A stretch of DNA of 64,000 nucleotides from Nonomuraea basaltis (lineage in GTDB: Bacteria > Actinomycetota > Actinomycetes > Streptosporangiales > Streptosporangiaceae): positions 28,565 to 92,564 of the forward strand of contig NZ_VCJS01000027.1 in the NCBI RefSeq assembly GCF_005893125.1, in the 5' to 3' direction. Below the pieces are notes generated by a model. The model saw only the letters and a list, made by a program, of their open reading frames with translations, was not told the origin of the DNA and searched no databases. The translations under genes and the position numbers were made by a program. This document shows positions 1 through 8,892 of the stretch, piece after piece; within the stretch, counting starts at the first letter, position 1; the number at the start of each line of letters is the position of its first letter.

Positions 1-849
1 CGCGTCTTCCAAGGGGTCAACGCCGTCATCCTGACCGGCGTCGTGATCGTGACGCTGTATCCCTTCATCAACATCATCGCCCGCTCGTTCAGCGAAGAGC
101 GCTACATCATCACCGGGCAGGTCAACCTGCTCCCGCGCGGGTTCAATCTCACGACGTACCGGATCGTGGTCTCCGACCCGATGTTCTGGACGAACTACCG
201 CAACACCGTGGTGTACACCGTCGTCGCCACGGTCATCGCGATGGTGCTGACGACCTGCTACGCGTACGTGCTGTCGAAGAAGCACCTCAAGGGCCGCACG
301 TTCCTGATCTGGGTGGCAGTCTTCACCATGATCTTCTCCGGCGGCCTCATCCCGCAGTACGTGCTGGTCAACGGCCTCGGGCTGACGAACTCCATCTGGG
401 CCGTCGTCCTGCCCAACGCCATCAGCGTCTTCAACCTCCTGGTCATGAAGGCGTTCTTCGAGAACCTGCCGAGCGACTTGGAAGAGGCCGCCGCCATCGA
501 CGGCCTCAATACCTACGGCATCCTGTGGCGAATCGTGCTGCCGCTGTCGAAGGCGGTCATCGCCACGATGGTGCTGTTCTACACGGTCTCGTTCTGGAAC
601 TCGTGGTTCACGGCTTTCCTCTATCTGAACGAGCAGGAGCTGTTCCCGGTGACGATCTACCTGCGCAACCTCATCGCCGGGGCCACCGGCGCCGAGTCCG
701 CCGGCGCAGGACTCTCCGACGTGGGGCAGGCCGCCTCCAACATCCAGTCGGTAACGATCATGCTCACCGTCCTTCCCATCCTCGCGGTCTACCCCTTCGT
801 CCAGAGGTACTTCGTCTCCGGAGTCATGCTCGGCGCGGTCAAGGGCTAG
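1..849 (+). CDS. Carbohydrate ABC transporter permease, 5' end cut by window
   Basis: Inner-membrane permease of a sugar importer of the LplB/YtcP (MalG-like) kind. The frame is open from base 1, so the true start lies upstream; the first start codon inside the window is GTG at 43. Several hydrophobic helices are visible, and the EAA loop that docks the ATPase reads EEAAAIDGLNTYGILWRIVLP around 480-540, the usual hallmark. The C-terminal RYFVSGVMLGAVKG is typical of the second permease of these systems. It is followed after 52 bp by the binding protein, so the two belong to one operon. No ATPase gene is present; such systems usually borrow a shared MsiK-type ATPase. The substrate is inferred from the neighbouring GH67 enzyme. 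Confidence 0.93.
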   Translation, partial: RVFQGVNAVILTGVVIVTLYPFINIIARSFSEERYIITGQVNLLPRGFNLTTYRIVVSDPMFWTNYRNTVVYTVVATVIAMVLTTCYAYVLSKKHLKGRTFLIWVAVFTMIFSGGLIPQYVLVNGLGLTNSIWAVVLPNAISVFNLLVMKAFFENLPSDLEEAAAIDGLNTYGILWRIVLPLSKAVIATMVLFYTVSFWNSWFTAFLYLNEQELFPVTIYLRNLIAGATGAESAGAGLSDVGQAASNIQSVTIMLTVLPILAVYPFVQRYFVSGVMLGAVKG

Positions 850-901
850 CCCTCCCCAACGCCTCACCACCCCCCCGGACCCACGGCAAAGGAATCCCCC
901 A

Positions 902-2539
902 ATGCGCGAACTCTCACGGCGTCAGGCGATCATCGGACTGGGTGCGTTCACCCTCGTACTGGCCGGCTGCGGCGAGGACGAGGCCCCGAAGAAGGCCGCC
1001 GACGTGTCCGCGAACAAGGCGGGCGCGATGGCGAGCTACGGCGTCAACCAGCAGTTCAAGGCCACCGAGCCGGTCTCGTTCGACGTGCTCTACAACAACC
1101 ACCCGTTCTATCCCCACAAGGACGACTGGCTGTTCTGGCAGGAGCTCACCAAGCGGACCAACGTGACGATCAAGCCGCTGGCCGTCCCGCTCAGCGACTA
1201 CGAGAAGAAGCGCGGCCTGCTGGTGGGCTCCGGCCAGGCCCCGCTCATCATCCCGAAGACCTACCACCCGGCCGAAGAGGCGTTCGTGTCCTCCGGCGCC
1301 ATCCTGCCGGTCAGCGACTACCTCGACCTGATGCCGAACTTCAAGGACAAGGTCGCCAAGTGGCGGCTCGAGCCCGAGCTGAACACCTTCCGGCAGACCG
1401 ACGGCCGCTTCTACCTGCTGCCCGGCCTCCACGAGGAGATCTGGGCCGACTACTCCCTGGCGATCAGGACCGACATCCTGGAGAAGCTCGGCCTCGAGGT
1501 CCCGAAGACCTGGGACGAGCTGTACACCGTGCTCAAGGCGATGAAGAAGGAATACCCCGACCTCTACCCCATGACCGACCGGTGGGGCGTCCCCACGCCG
1601 GGCGGCAACCTGCTCAAGCTGGTCGCGCAGGCGTACGGGACCAAGGGCGGCTGGGAGTACCAGCACGCGGTCTGGGACTCCGCCGCCGGGAAGTTCGCCT
1701 ACACCGGCGCCATGCCGCAGTACAAGCAGATGATCGAGTATCTGCGCAAGCTGGTGGACGAGAAGCTGCTCGACCCGGAGAGCTTCACGCAGCAGGACGA
1801 GCAGGCCAAGCAGAAGTTCAACTCCGGCAAGTCCTTCGTCATCAGCGCCAACGCGCAGACCATCATCAACGACCACCGGGAGACGCTGACCAAGACCGTG
1901 GAGGGCGCCAAGCTCGTCAAGATCCCGGTGCCCATGGGCCCGGTCGGGGACTACAAGATCGGCGTCCGCACCGAGAACGGCGTCATGATCTCCAAGAAGG
2001 CCCTGGAGAACAAGAACTTCGTCGCCATGATGCAGTTCATCGACTGGCTCTACTACTCCGACCAGGGGCAGGAGTTCGCCAAGTGGGGCGTCGAGGGCAC
2101 GACGTTCACCAAGGACGCCTCCGGCAACTACAAGATCGCCAAGGACGTCGACTTCGTCGGCCTCACCCCCGGGGCGCCCAAGCACCTGCAGAAGGACTTC
2201 GGCTTCTCCAACGGAGTGTTCGCCTACGGCGGCACCACCAAGCTCCTGCAGTCCACCTTCTCCGAGGAGGAGCTGGAGTTCCAGAACGTGATGAACGCCA
2301 GGAAGCCGTGGCCGGTGGATCCGCCGCGCCCGTTCACCGACGAGGAGCGCGAGCAGGTCTCGCTGTGGGAGACGCCGCTGAAGGACCACGTCACCCAGAA
2401 CACGCTCAAGTTCATCCTCGGCGAGCGCGACCTGAGCGAGTGGGACGCCTACGTCAAGGAGTTGGAGGCCAAGAACTCGACCACCTACGTCAGCATGGTC
2501 AACACCGCCTACGAGCGGTTCAAGAAGGACCACGGCTGA
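902..2539 (+). CDS. Extracellular sugar-binding lipoprotein (LplA/AguE-like)
   Basis: Solute-binding protein of 545 aa that captures an oligosaccharide outside the cell for the permease just upstream. The N-terminus has a Tat-like SRRQAIIG segment followed by a lipobox, LVLAGC, with the acylated Cys at residue 23. The length, over 500 aa, fits the LplA/YtcQ subfamily of large binding proteins rather than the 420-450 aa MalE type. ATG at 902 is preceded by AAAGGA at 888-893. Large binding proteins of this kind with a YtcP-type permease and a DUF624 protein are known from aldouronate and pectin uptake. With GH67 next door, glucurono-xylooligosaccharide is the likely ligand (inference). Confidence 0.93.
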   Translation: MRELSRRQAIIGLGAFTLVLAGCGEDEAPKKAADVSANKAGAMASYGVNQQFKATEPVSFDVLYNNHPFYPHKDDWLFWQELTKRTNVTIKPLAVPLSDYEKKRGLLVGSGQAPLIIPKTYHPAEEAFVSSGAILPVSDYLDLMPNFKDKVAKWRLEPELNTFRQTDGRFYLLPGLHEEIWADYSLAIRTDILEKLGLEVPKTWDELYTVLKAMKKEYPDLYPMTDRWGVPTPGGNLLKLVAQAYGTKGGWEYQHAVWDSAAGKFAYTGAMPQYKQMIEYLRKLVDEKLLDPESFTQQDEQAKQKFNSGKSFVISANAQTIINDHRETLTKTVEGAKLVKIPVPMGPVGDYKIGVRTENGVMISKKALENKNFVAMMQFIDWLYYSDQGQEFAKWGVEGTTFTKDASGNYKIAKDVDFVGLTPGAPKHLQKDFGFSNGVFAYGGTTKLLQSTFSEEELEFQNVMNARKPWPVDPPRPFTDEEREQVSLWETPLKDHVTQNTLKFILGERDLSEWDAYVKELEAKNSTTYVSMVNTAYERFKKDHG

Positions 2540-2579
2540 CCGATGCGGACCGTGGGCACGGCCTGGGAGAGGAGACCCG

Positions 2580-3266
2580 ATGAGCGAGATGACGGCCGCA
2601 CGGCGGTTCGGCGAGGGACCACTCTCGCGCGCCGCCGCGCTGATCTACAACCTGCTGGTGGCCGAGTTCCTCTTCCTGGTCGCGACCGCGCCGGGCCTGG
2701 CCGGGCTCACCCTGCTCGACCGCGACGCGGCCAACGTCCCGCTGGCCGCGGCCTGCGCGCTGCCGCTCGGCCCGGCCCTTTCCGCCGCCCTGTACGCGCT
2801 GCGCCGCCGCAGCCGTGACCTGACCGACCTCCACCCGGCGGCGGCGTTCTGGCGCGGATACAAGATCAACCTGCGCGGGGTGCTGAAGATCTGGGTCCCG
2901 TGGCTGGCAGGGCTTGCCGTCATCGGGACGAACCTGGCGAACTTCGCCGCCGCCGGCGTACCCGGCTGGTGGGCGGTGCTGCTGGTTCTCGTCGCGGTGG
3001 CGGCGACCCTGTGGGCCGGCCACGCGCTGGTGATCACGTCGCTGTTCGAGTTCCGGGCCGTTGACGTCGCCCGGCTGGCCGTGTACTTCCTCATGCGCCA
3101 CCCGAAGGCGACCCTGGGCAACGCGTTCCTGCTGATCGTGGCGGCGGGCATCACGATGCTCGCGACCGAGCTGCTGCCGGCGCTCCTGGCCTCGGTGTTC
3201 GCCGCGGGGCTGCTGTGGAACAGCCGTCCGGTGATCGCCGAGGTCCAGGAGAGGTTCACGCTGTGA
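2580..3266 (+). CDS. DUF624 (YesL-like) membrane protein
   Basis: Integral membrane protein of 228 aa with about five hydrophobic segments, including residues 17-45, 95-115 and 120-150. The pattern matches DUF624, the family of Bacillus YesL, commonly encoded beside LplABC-type sugar importers. Its molecular role is unknown; it may be an accessory transporter component or a sensor. Start ATG 2580 has AGGAG at 2570-2574. It lies 40 bp after the binding protein and is the last gene of the operon, ending inside the stem of an inverted repeat that looks like the terminator. Confidence 0.85.
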   Translation: MSEMTAARRFGEGPLSRAAALIYNLLVAEFLFLVATAPGLAGLTLLDRDAANVPLAAACALPLGPALSAALYALRRRSRDLTDLHPAAAFWRGYKINLRGVLKIWVPWLAGLAVIGTNLANFAAAGVPGWWAVLLVLVAVAATLWAGHALVITSLFEFRAVDVARLAVYFLMRHPKATLGNAFLLIVAAGITMLATELLPALLASVFAAGLLWNSRPVIAEVQERFTL

Positions 3267-3301
3267 CGGATCCGCAGCGGAGCGAGGACATCCGTCACAG
3301 C
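3260..3301. terminator. Perfect 12-bp stem between convergent genes
   Basis: GCTGTGACGGAT at 3260-3271 pairs perfectly with ATCCGTCACAGC at 3290-3301 around an 18-nt loop. It includes the stop codon of the DUF624 gene and lies between that gene and the convergent GH67 gene. There is no T-tract on either side, which is common in GC-rich actinobacteria. A bidirectional terminator is the simplest reading. Confidence 0.55.
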
Positions 3302-3339
3302 CCTCCGAGCGAAGCTCGGCAATCAGACGCTGACCTGGG

Positions 3340-5409
3340 TCAGGGGATGCGCCGGCCGTGCGCGTCGGGCACCCCTGACTTGCGGAAGAAGTAGGCGTTG
3401 ATCTGGTCGCGCCATTCCTCGGCGCAGCGGAGCTGCTCGTCGAGCCGCTCCCGCACGCGGGCGTAGAGCGCCGGGTCCACCAGCCCGGCGCCCTCCAGCT
3501 TGTCCCAGTGCAGCCGGATCGCGGCCACCTCCTCCGCCCCGGCGAAGTGGGTGTCGTAGATGTGCTGGATGACGGTCGAGCCGCTGTGCAGCACATGCCC
3601 GTAAGGCACGTGGTGGAAGAACAGCAGCAGCTCGTCCGGGCACTGCTCGAGGGACTCGTAGACATCCGACCACGGCTCCGGATACTGGCCGGCGCAGCCG
3701 GTCCCGGTCGCGCGGGTGCGGTCCACGCCGATGCCGTCCCGGTCGGCGAAGTGGTAGGTCCCCCACGGCGTGTACTCGTAGCCGTCCACATCCGGCCCGT
3801 AGTGATGTCCTGGCCGGACCATGAAGCCGACGCCCAACGGCGCCGTGTAACGCTCATAGGTCCGCCAGGAGCCGTCCATCATCGCGTGCAGCGTGCGCCG
3901 CAGCGGCTCGGGGGCCGGGGCGAACGTGAGGTCGATCCACTCGTCCAGGATGGCCGCGGGAGCCAGGCGCGGGTCCCAGGCCAGCCGGCCGAAGGCGTAC
4001 AGATTGGCCTGGGCGAGGGGGTGGCCCGTCCAGTACGGGTCGTCGCCCACGTTGGAGACCGCGACCACGCCGCCCTTGACCGCCACATCGGCCACGCTGG
4101 GACCGTCCGGGCCCCACAGACCGAACCCGAGCACGTCGCTCCACATCGGAGCCAGGTAGCACATGTGCTTCTGCTGGCCGGTGTACTCCTGCGTCACCTG
4201 CAGCTCCACCGCCAGCCGGGTCGCCGGCATCGCCGCGATCACCGGTGACACCGGCTCGCGCGCCTGGAAGTCCATCGGGCCGTACTTGACCTGCAGGATC
4301 GCGTTGTCGCGGAACGCACCGTCGAGTGGGGCGAAGTGGTCATAAGCCGCGCGGGCCCTGTCGGTCGACCGGTCGCGCCAATCCTGCCGGTGGTTGTAGA
4401 CGAAGGCCCGCCAGTGCACGACCCCGCCGTGCGGCGCCAGCGCGTCGGCGAGCATGTTGGCGCCGTCGGCATGGGTGCGCTCGTACGCGAACGGGCCCGG
4501 CTGCCCCTCCGAATCGGCCTTCACCACGTAGCCGCCGAAGTCGGGGATCGTCGCGTACACCCGCTCGGTGGTCCGCGCCCACCACTCCCGCACGGCCGCG
4601 TCGAGCGGGTCGGCGGCCGGCAGCCCGCCGAGCGCGATGGGGGAGGCGAAGTTGACCGACAGGTGCACCCTGATCCCGTACGGGCGCAGCTCCGCGGCGA
4701 TCGCGGCGACCTCTCCGAGCCGGTCCGTCAGCAGATGGGCCTCCGTGGCGTGCACGTTCACGTTGTTGACCGCGACCGCGTTGATCCCGCACGCGGCCAG
4801 CAGCCGCCCGTAGGCCCGCACCCGTGTCAGGTCGTCGCGCAGCACGCCGTCCCGCCAGAAGATCGACCCGCCCGAGTAGCCGCGCTCGACCTGGCCCATC
4901 ACCGGATGCACGTCGATGTTGTCCCAGTGGTCGAGCATGCGCCGCCGCATCGCCGGCCGGTGCCGCTCCGCCGGCAGCGCCGGGCCGAACGCGGACTCGC
5001 CGAGCCTGACCACGTGGAACAGGCCGTAGAGCAGGCCGGCCGGGTCGTCGGCGAGCACCACCGTGACGCCGTCGCGGCGGGCGAGCACGAAACCCTCCTC
5101 GCCGGCCGGCCCGGCCTCGGCCTTGACCGCCTGCGCGGCGGCCGGCAGGGGCTCGGCGGTGGAGACAGCGAGCACGAGGCCGGCGGGTTCGCCGCCGGTC
5201 CGGCGCACGCTGCCGCCGAACCGGGCGCAGGCCTGGGCCACCTCGTCGTGCACGGTCCCGTCGTCGCACACGATGACGCTCCGGGAACCGATCGCCCGGA
5301 ACGCCTCCGGCGGAAGCCACGCCGCGTGCACGCCGGTCGGCTCAGGAATGATCACGAACTCCTCCGATTGGGCAGGCCAGGCCGTCACGGAGAATCTACC
5401 GAAATCCAT
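3340..5409 (-). CDS. aguA: GH67 alpha-glucuronidase
   Basis: Removes (4-O-methyl)glucuronic acid from the non-reducing end of short xylooligosaccharides. The 689-aa protein has GH67 landmarks throughout: RRRMLDHWDNID near residue 155, VKADSEGQPGP with the general acid Glu301, YGPMDFQAREPV with Asp380, and VTQEYTGQ with Glu408. The 28-residue gap between Asp380 and Glu408 equals that between the catalytic pair Asp365/Glu393 of the Cellvibrio japonicus enzyme. No signal peptide is seen, so the enzyme should be intracellular, consistent with import of the oligosaccharide by the convergent ABC operon at 1-3266. Start ATG 5409; no strong ribosome site is evident. Confidence 0.95.
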   Translation of the reverse strand: MDFGRFSVTAWPAQSEEFVIIPEPTGVHAAWLPPEAFRAIGSRSVIVCDDGTVHDEVAQACARFGGSVRRTGGEPAGLVLAVSTAEPLPAAAQAVKAEAGPAGEEGFVLARRDGVTVVLADDPAGLLYGLFHVVRLGESAFGPALPAERHRPAMRRRMLDHWDNIDVHPVMGQVERGYSGGSIFWRDGVLRDDLTRVRAYGRLLAACGINAVAVNNVNVHATEAHLLTDRLGEVAAIAAELRPYGIRVHLSVNFASPIALGGLPAADPLDAAVREWWARTTERVYATIPDFGGYVVKADSEGQPGPFAYERTHADGANMLADALAPHGGVVHWRAFVYNHRQDWRDRSTDRARAAYDHFAPLDGAFRDNAILQVKYGPMDFQAREPVSPVIAAMPATRLAVELQVTQEYTGQQKHMCYLAPMWSDVLGFGLWGPDGPSVADVAVKGGVVAVSNVGDDPYWTGHPLAQANLYAFGRLAWDPRLAPAAILDEWIDLTFAPAPEPLRRTLHAMMDGSWRTYERYTAPLGVGFMVRPGHHYGPDVDGYEYTPWGTYHFADRDGIGVDRTRATGTGCAGQYPEPWSDVYESLEQCPDELLLFFHHVPYGHVLHSGSTVIQHIYDTHFAGAEEVAAIRLHWDKLEGAGLVDPALYARVRERLDEQLRCAEEWRDQINAYFFRKSGVPDAHGRRIP

Positions 5410-5418
5410 GATCAGCGG

Positions 5419-5580
5419 TCATACCAGGCCGACCATGAACCCCTCGTCCTTGACGCCCAGGTACGCCGCCGGGCGGAGCTGCCGCATCGCCTGCTCGATG
5501 ACCGGGATGTACTTCGGGTTGGAGCCGAGCGGCAGCCGGTAGCCGTTCTCGACCAGCGCCGGCCGGGATGGTCGTCTAGC
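5419..5580 (-). pseudogene. Coding-like 3' fragment of an unidentified gene
   Basis: Just upstream of the GH67 gene on the same strand, a frame of about 50 codons has the G/C third-position bias of a real gene. It ends at TGA (5419-5421) and reads SRPALVENGYRLPLGSNPKY, then a further 29 residues ending FMVGLV. It has no start codon and no sensible 5' end. It abuts the end of the next gene upstream in another frame. It looks like the C-terminus of a gene lost by deletion. I could not assign the family. Confidence 0.35.
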
Positions 5581-5962
5581 CGGTGATCAGTGTGTTGACG
5601 ACGAGCACCTCTTCGCCCGCGGGCCCGTCCAGCCGGATCGACAGCTCCCAGGCTCCGGTCATGGGGAACAGCTCGCCCTCGGCCAGGAAGCGACCGGGCT
5701 CCAGCTCACGGGCGGCGACCTCGGGCGTGGTGTGCCCCATGCTGGACATCACCGCCGAGACGGCCACCGTGTCCGGATCGCCGGAGTCCAGCCGCACCTC
5801 GACCGAGGCGCGGCCCGTCGTGGGCCTGTCGATCAGGACGGTGGCGGCGTAGCGCGTTCCCACAGAGCTCGCCTGGAAGGGCTCGCCCGCCAGGCTCCGG
5901 CCGACGACGAAGACCGCCAGCGCCGCCACCACCAGGGCGACGGCGATCACGGCCCGCCTCAT
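5576..5962 (-). CDS. FixH/YtkA-like membrane-anchored small protein
   Basis: A 128-aa protein with one N-terminal membrane anchor or signal (residues 4-25) and one beta-sandwich domain. The stretch AVMSSMGHTTPEVAARELEP followed by GRF and a TGAWEL strand matches the FixH/YtkA-like family, whose members are linked to copper or oxidase assembly in other bacteria. It overlaps the preceding gene by ATGA (5959-5962), so translation is coupled. The role here is not known; a metal-related extracytoplasmic function is an inference from family resemblance and the His-rich partner. Confidence 0.7.
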   Translation of the reverse strand: MRRAVIAVALVVAALAVFVVGRSLAGEPFQASSVGTRYAATVLIDRPTTGRASVEVRLDSGDPDTVAVSAVMSSMGHTTPEVAARELEPGRFLAEGELFPMTGAWELSIRLDGPAGEEVLVVNTLITG

Positions 5963-7317
5963 CGAAGTGTCTCCGATGCCTTGACGTCGACGGTGAACGG
6001 CACGGTCACGATCCGGTCGGCCAGGGCGTACTGCGCCCAGGCGAGATACCGCCCCGCCTCGGGAAAGCTGAAGGTGAAGCGCAGCCGGGTGCCGGACGAG
6101 CCCATCTCGTGCACGTGGCCGAGGAGGGCCCCGTCCTGGCTGCGTACGATCAGGTGGCCGGCCATGCCCAGCCAGGGCCGCACGGTGCCCGTGGCGTCGA
6201 GCTCGATCGTCGCCGGGCGGCCCGCGACGGGAGCGGCGGGCTGCAACCGCGGCGGCGCAGCCGACTCGCCGCCGGTGGCTTGGGACGCCGCGGGATCGCG
6301 GTCACCGGCTCCGGACGCCTCCGAGCCATCACCCGCGCCATCGCCGCCCACGCTGAATCGCGTGGTGATGAGCTGCCCGCCGGAGTCCTCGCGCTCCAGC
6401 TCGGCGTGTGCAAGATACCGGCCGGGACGGTCGGCCCGCATCCGGACCTCCAGCCGGCCGGGTGCCGTGCGCAGCGGGTGCACATGGCGGAAGTACCGCC
6501 CGTCCTCGCTGGTGACGATCACGTGGGCGAGCGCCTCGTGGTGAACGGCGAGGTCGTCCACGGGCCGCCCGGTGGACCCGTCGGTGAGATGGACGCGCAA
6601 GGTGAACTCCTCTCCCGCGGCCGGGCGCGCCGGCGCCGTCTCCACCCGCCCCTGCGCGAACGGGCGCCCGCCCGCCTGTGTCTCGGCCACGGGCGCGGCG
6701 CCGTCGGGCGGCCCGGCGGGCAGCATCGGCTCGAAGACGATGACCATGACGGCCACCGTCACCCCGACGGCCGCGCCGCCGGACAGCAGCATGGCCGTGT
6801 TCCGCCGGGCCAGCGCCCCGGTGAGCAGGCCGCCCACCAGCAGCAGCCCGGTCACGAAGAGGCCGCCGTAGATCAGGAACTCCGCCCCGGACCCGCGCTC
6901 CACGAGGACGCGGAACGGCACCACGGCGACCTCGTTCCCCGCCCGCAGCTTGAGCTCGTGCGGGCCGGTCCGCTCCACCCTGAGCTGGGCGTACTGCGGC
7001 TCGCGCGCCGCCGCCCCGGTCACGCCCGTCACCGTGCGGCCGTCCTCGACCGACCGGACCTCCAGGGCGACCGGGAGATCGGCGACCGGCTGGAAGGCGA
7101 TGACGCCGATCCGCAGCGGTCCTGGGACCCGCGCCGTCCCCTTGATCACCACCGTGAGCTCCGTGCCCGCGATCGTCTGGGCGATCCGCAGATCCGCCCC
7201 GGCCGAGACGTTGTGCGCCGCGGCCGGGGTGGCGCATGCCAGCACGAGGACGGCGACCAGGCAGAGGAGCCGGATCATGCTGAGCCGGGCCCGCTGCGAA
7301 GCCAGGACGTCCATCAC
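5959..7317 (-). CDS. Secreted/membrane protein with His-rich HVH motifs
   Basis: A 452-aa protein of unknown function. A signal peptide is visible from Met14 (MIRLLCLVAVLVLACATPAAAHN), so the real start may be 7278 rather than 7317; the 7317 start would give the 4-bp overlap with the upstream gene. After an extracytoplasmic beta domain come two membrane helices (about residues 155-200). Then follow two further beta domains: one carries HHEALAHVIV and RYFRHVHP, the other LGHVHEMG. The repeated His pairs suggest metal binding, perhaps copper (inference). A low-complexity Gly/Ala/Ser linker (about residues 325-350) separates the last two domains. It is the middle gene of a three-gene coupled set. 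Confidence 0.75.
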   Translation of the reverse strand: MMDVLASQRARLSMIRLLCLVAVLVLACATPAAAHNVSAGADLRIAQTIAGTELTVVIKGTARVPGPLRIGVIAFQPVADLPVALEVRSVEDGRTVTGVTGAAAREPQYAQLRVERTGPHELKLRAGNEVAVVPFRVLVERGSGAEFLIYGGLFVTGLLLVGGLLTGALARRNTAMLLSGGAAVGVTVAVMVIVFEPMLPAGPPDGAAPVAETQAGGRPFAQGRVETAPARPAAGEEFTLRVHLTDGSTGRPVDDLAVHHEALAHVIVTSEDGRYFRHVHPLRTAPGRLEVRMRADRPGRYLAHAELEREDSGGQLITTRFSVGGDGAGDGSEASGAGDRDPAASQATGGESAAPPRLQPAAPVAGRPATIELDATGTVRPWLGMAGHLIVRSQDGALLGHVHEMGSSGTRLRFTFSFPEAGRYLAWAQYALADRIVTVPFTVDVKASETLR

Positions 7318-8441
7318 CCCCCGCCGAGCGGAGCCCGCTCAGAAGGTTCGCCGGCGTCGACCGAGTCCGGCAGGGCGTCCTCCGAGTCCGGCACGGCGTT
7401 CGGCAGGAACAGCGCCCCGAGCACCAGACCGAGCAGCCCGGCCACGATCGGCGCGCCGGTCCACAGCTCGGGCACCGCGGGCAGCCCGCCGCCCGTCGCC
7501 GACGCGAACCCGATGTACAGCGCCCACGTGGCCAGGGCCGACAACCCGGCGAAGGCCCAGTAGGCGTTCCGCCTCGCGGCCGACGGGCGCAGCCACCGGA
7601 TCAGCAGGTCGCTCACGACACCCGCGGCCACGACCGCCAGCAGGATCGACACGTTCTCGAACTCCGTCTGCGCGCCCGGCATCAGGACGGCCACCGCGTA
7701 CATGAGGGTCACGCTGCCGAACGGCAGCCGCCACCGGCGTACCACCAGCAGCACGGGGGCGAGCAGCACGACGTTGGTGAGGGCCAGCGTGGTCGCGAGC
7801 CGGTCGGCGCCCGGGTCGTCCAGGTTGGAGAACGCCTCGACGATGCGTACGGCGCGCCACTGCATGGCGTCGCCGTACGACAGGAACAGCGACACCAGCG
7901 TGGTCGCGAACGCGAGCCCGATCAGCGCCGGGAGCAGCCGGCCGAGCGACGGCCGCGCGCCCACGTCGGGGGCGTTCCAGGCGGAGCGGAGCGGCGTGGT
8001 GAGGATCAGGATCATCGTCGAGATCAGCCCGAGATGCGACGGGCTGAACAGGATGTCGGTGCTCGTCTCGATGCCGAGCAGGGTGTGCCACATCAGGTCG
8101 GCGAAGCCGAAGGCGGCGAACACGGGCACCGCGACGAGCCCGGCCAGATAGCCCTGGGGCACCGCCGCCAGCCCCTGCCGGCCGGTCCTGACATTCCGCC
8201 ACACCTGCCAGATGATCCAGCCGGAGACGGCCGCGAAGCCCGAGTAGAACGCCGCGTGCCAGGGCGTGAAGAACGTCTCCAGCTCGGTGAGATTGGTGTG
8301 CGCCCAGGCGTCGATCATCAGCCCGATGCCGAACCATACTCCGAGCAATGCCGTGATGAGGTCTGTACGGGGTGACACCCACTCACGTGGCTCCCCCGTG
8401 TCCGCCAGTAATCGCCGTAAGCCGGCATTTGCCAAAGCCAC
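7314..8441 (-). CDS. Polytopic membrane protein, unknown function
   Basis: A 375-aa protein with about ten predicted membrane helices spread over residues 28-350 and a short acidic C-terminal tail. Conserved-looking polar residues lie inside or at the ends of helices (MIDAWAHTNL, FTPWHAAFY, LMWHTLLG, FSPSHLGLI), including four histidines that could line a site. I do not recognise the family with confidence. It is the first gene of the overlapping set with the His-rich protein and the FixH-like protein, so the three probably form one envelope complex. The start is at 8441 and the long divergent region to 8892 holds its promoter. Confidence 0.75.
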   Translation of the reverse strand: MALANAGLRRLLADTGEPREWVSPRTDLITALLGVWFGIGLMIDAWAHTNLTELETFFTPWHAAFYSGFAAVSGWIIWQVWRNVRTGRQGLAAVPQGYLAGLVAVPVFAAFGFADLMWHTLLGIETSTDILFSPSHLGLISTMILILTTPLRSAWNAPDVGARPSLGRLLPALIGLAFATTLVSLFLSYGDAMQWRAVRIVEAFSNLDDPGADRLATTLALTNVVLLAPVLLVVRRWRLPFGSVTLMYAVAVLMPGAQTEFENVSILLAVVAAGVVSDLLIRWLRPSAARRNAYWAFAGLSALATWALYIGFASATGGGLPAVPELWTGAPIVAGLLGLVLGALFLPNAVPDSEDALPDSVDAGEPSERAPLGGG

Positions 8442-8892
8442 CTCAGGCCTCCCTTCTACGACATCGATCTTTCCAGACGCGATGGAGAATCGGGGAATCC
8501 AATTTCAAGCCCGAGTGTGGCTTTGGGTAATGGCGATATCGCACTGCGTTTTCCATATGCCGAGGGTGACGCCGAATAACACAATGTTGATAACTTCGGT
8601 GACAGATTTCGAAGAGTCGATGCACTCCACGTCACCGCCACGGGCCGAGAGCACCGCTCATCAGAAGAAGCCGGCCCTCTTCGACGGAGCGCGCGGTGCG
8701 GCGGCCGCGAGGTGCGGGGAGGCGACGGCACCGGGCGGAGGGCGGGCGAAGCGCCGGAATCTTTTTGGCCGGGCCTGTCACGTTTTCCCCTCGTGCCCCG
8801 TCATAGCGGTGGATCCCGGCAGACTGGGTCCGCTGAACCGGAACCACGCGAAGGGCGCGACCGCGTCCGCATCCCTAAGAGGAGCTTGTGAG
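8442..8892. other. Divergent intergenic region, about 450 bp
   Basis: This region separates the minus-strand membrane-protein operon from the plus-strand flavin oxidase. It contains a relatively AT-rich stretch at 8560-8610 that should hold promoters, and the ribosome site GGAG at 8881-8884 of the oxidase. I found no convincing gene or clear palindromic operator here. Confidence 0.6.

Noticed and set aside
914..2533. A 539-codon minus-strand frame opposite the first binding protein
   Set aside because: Leu/Val/Gly-rich shadow of a clear lipoprotein gene.
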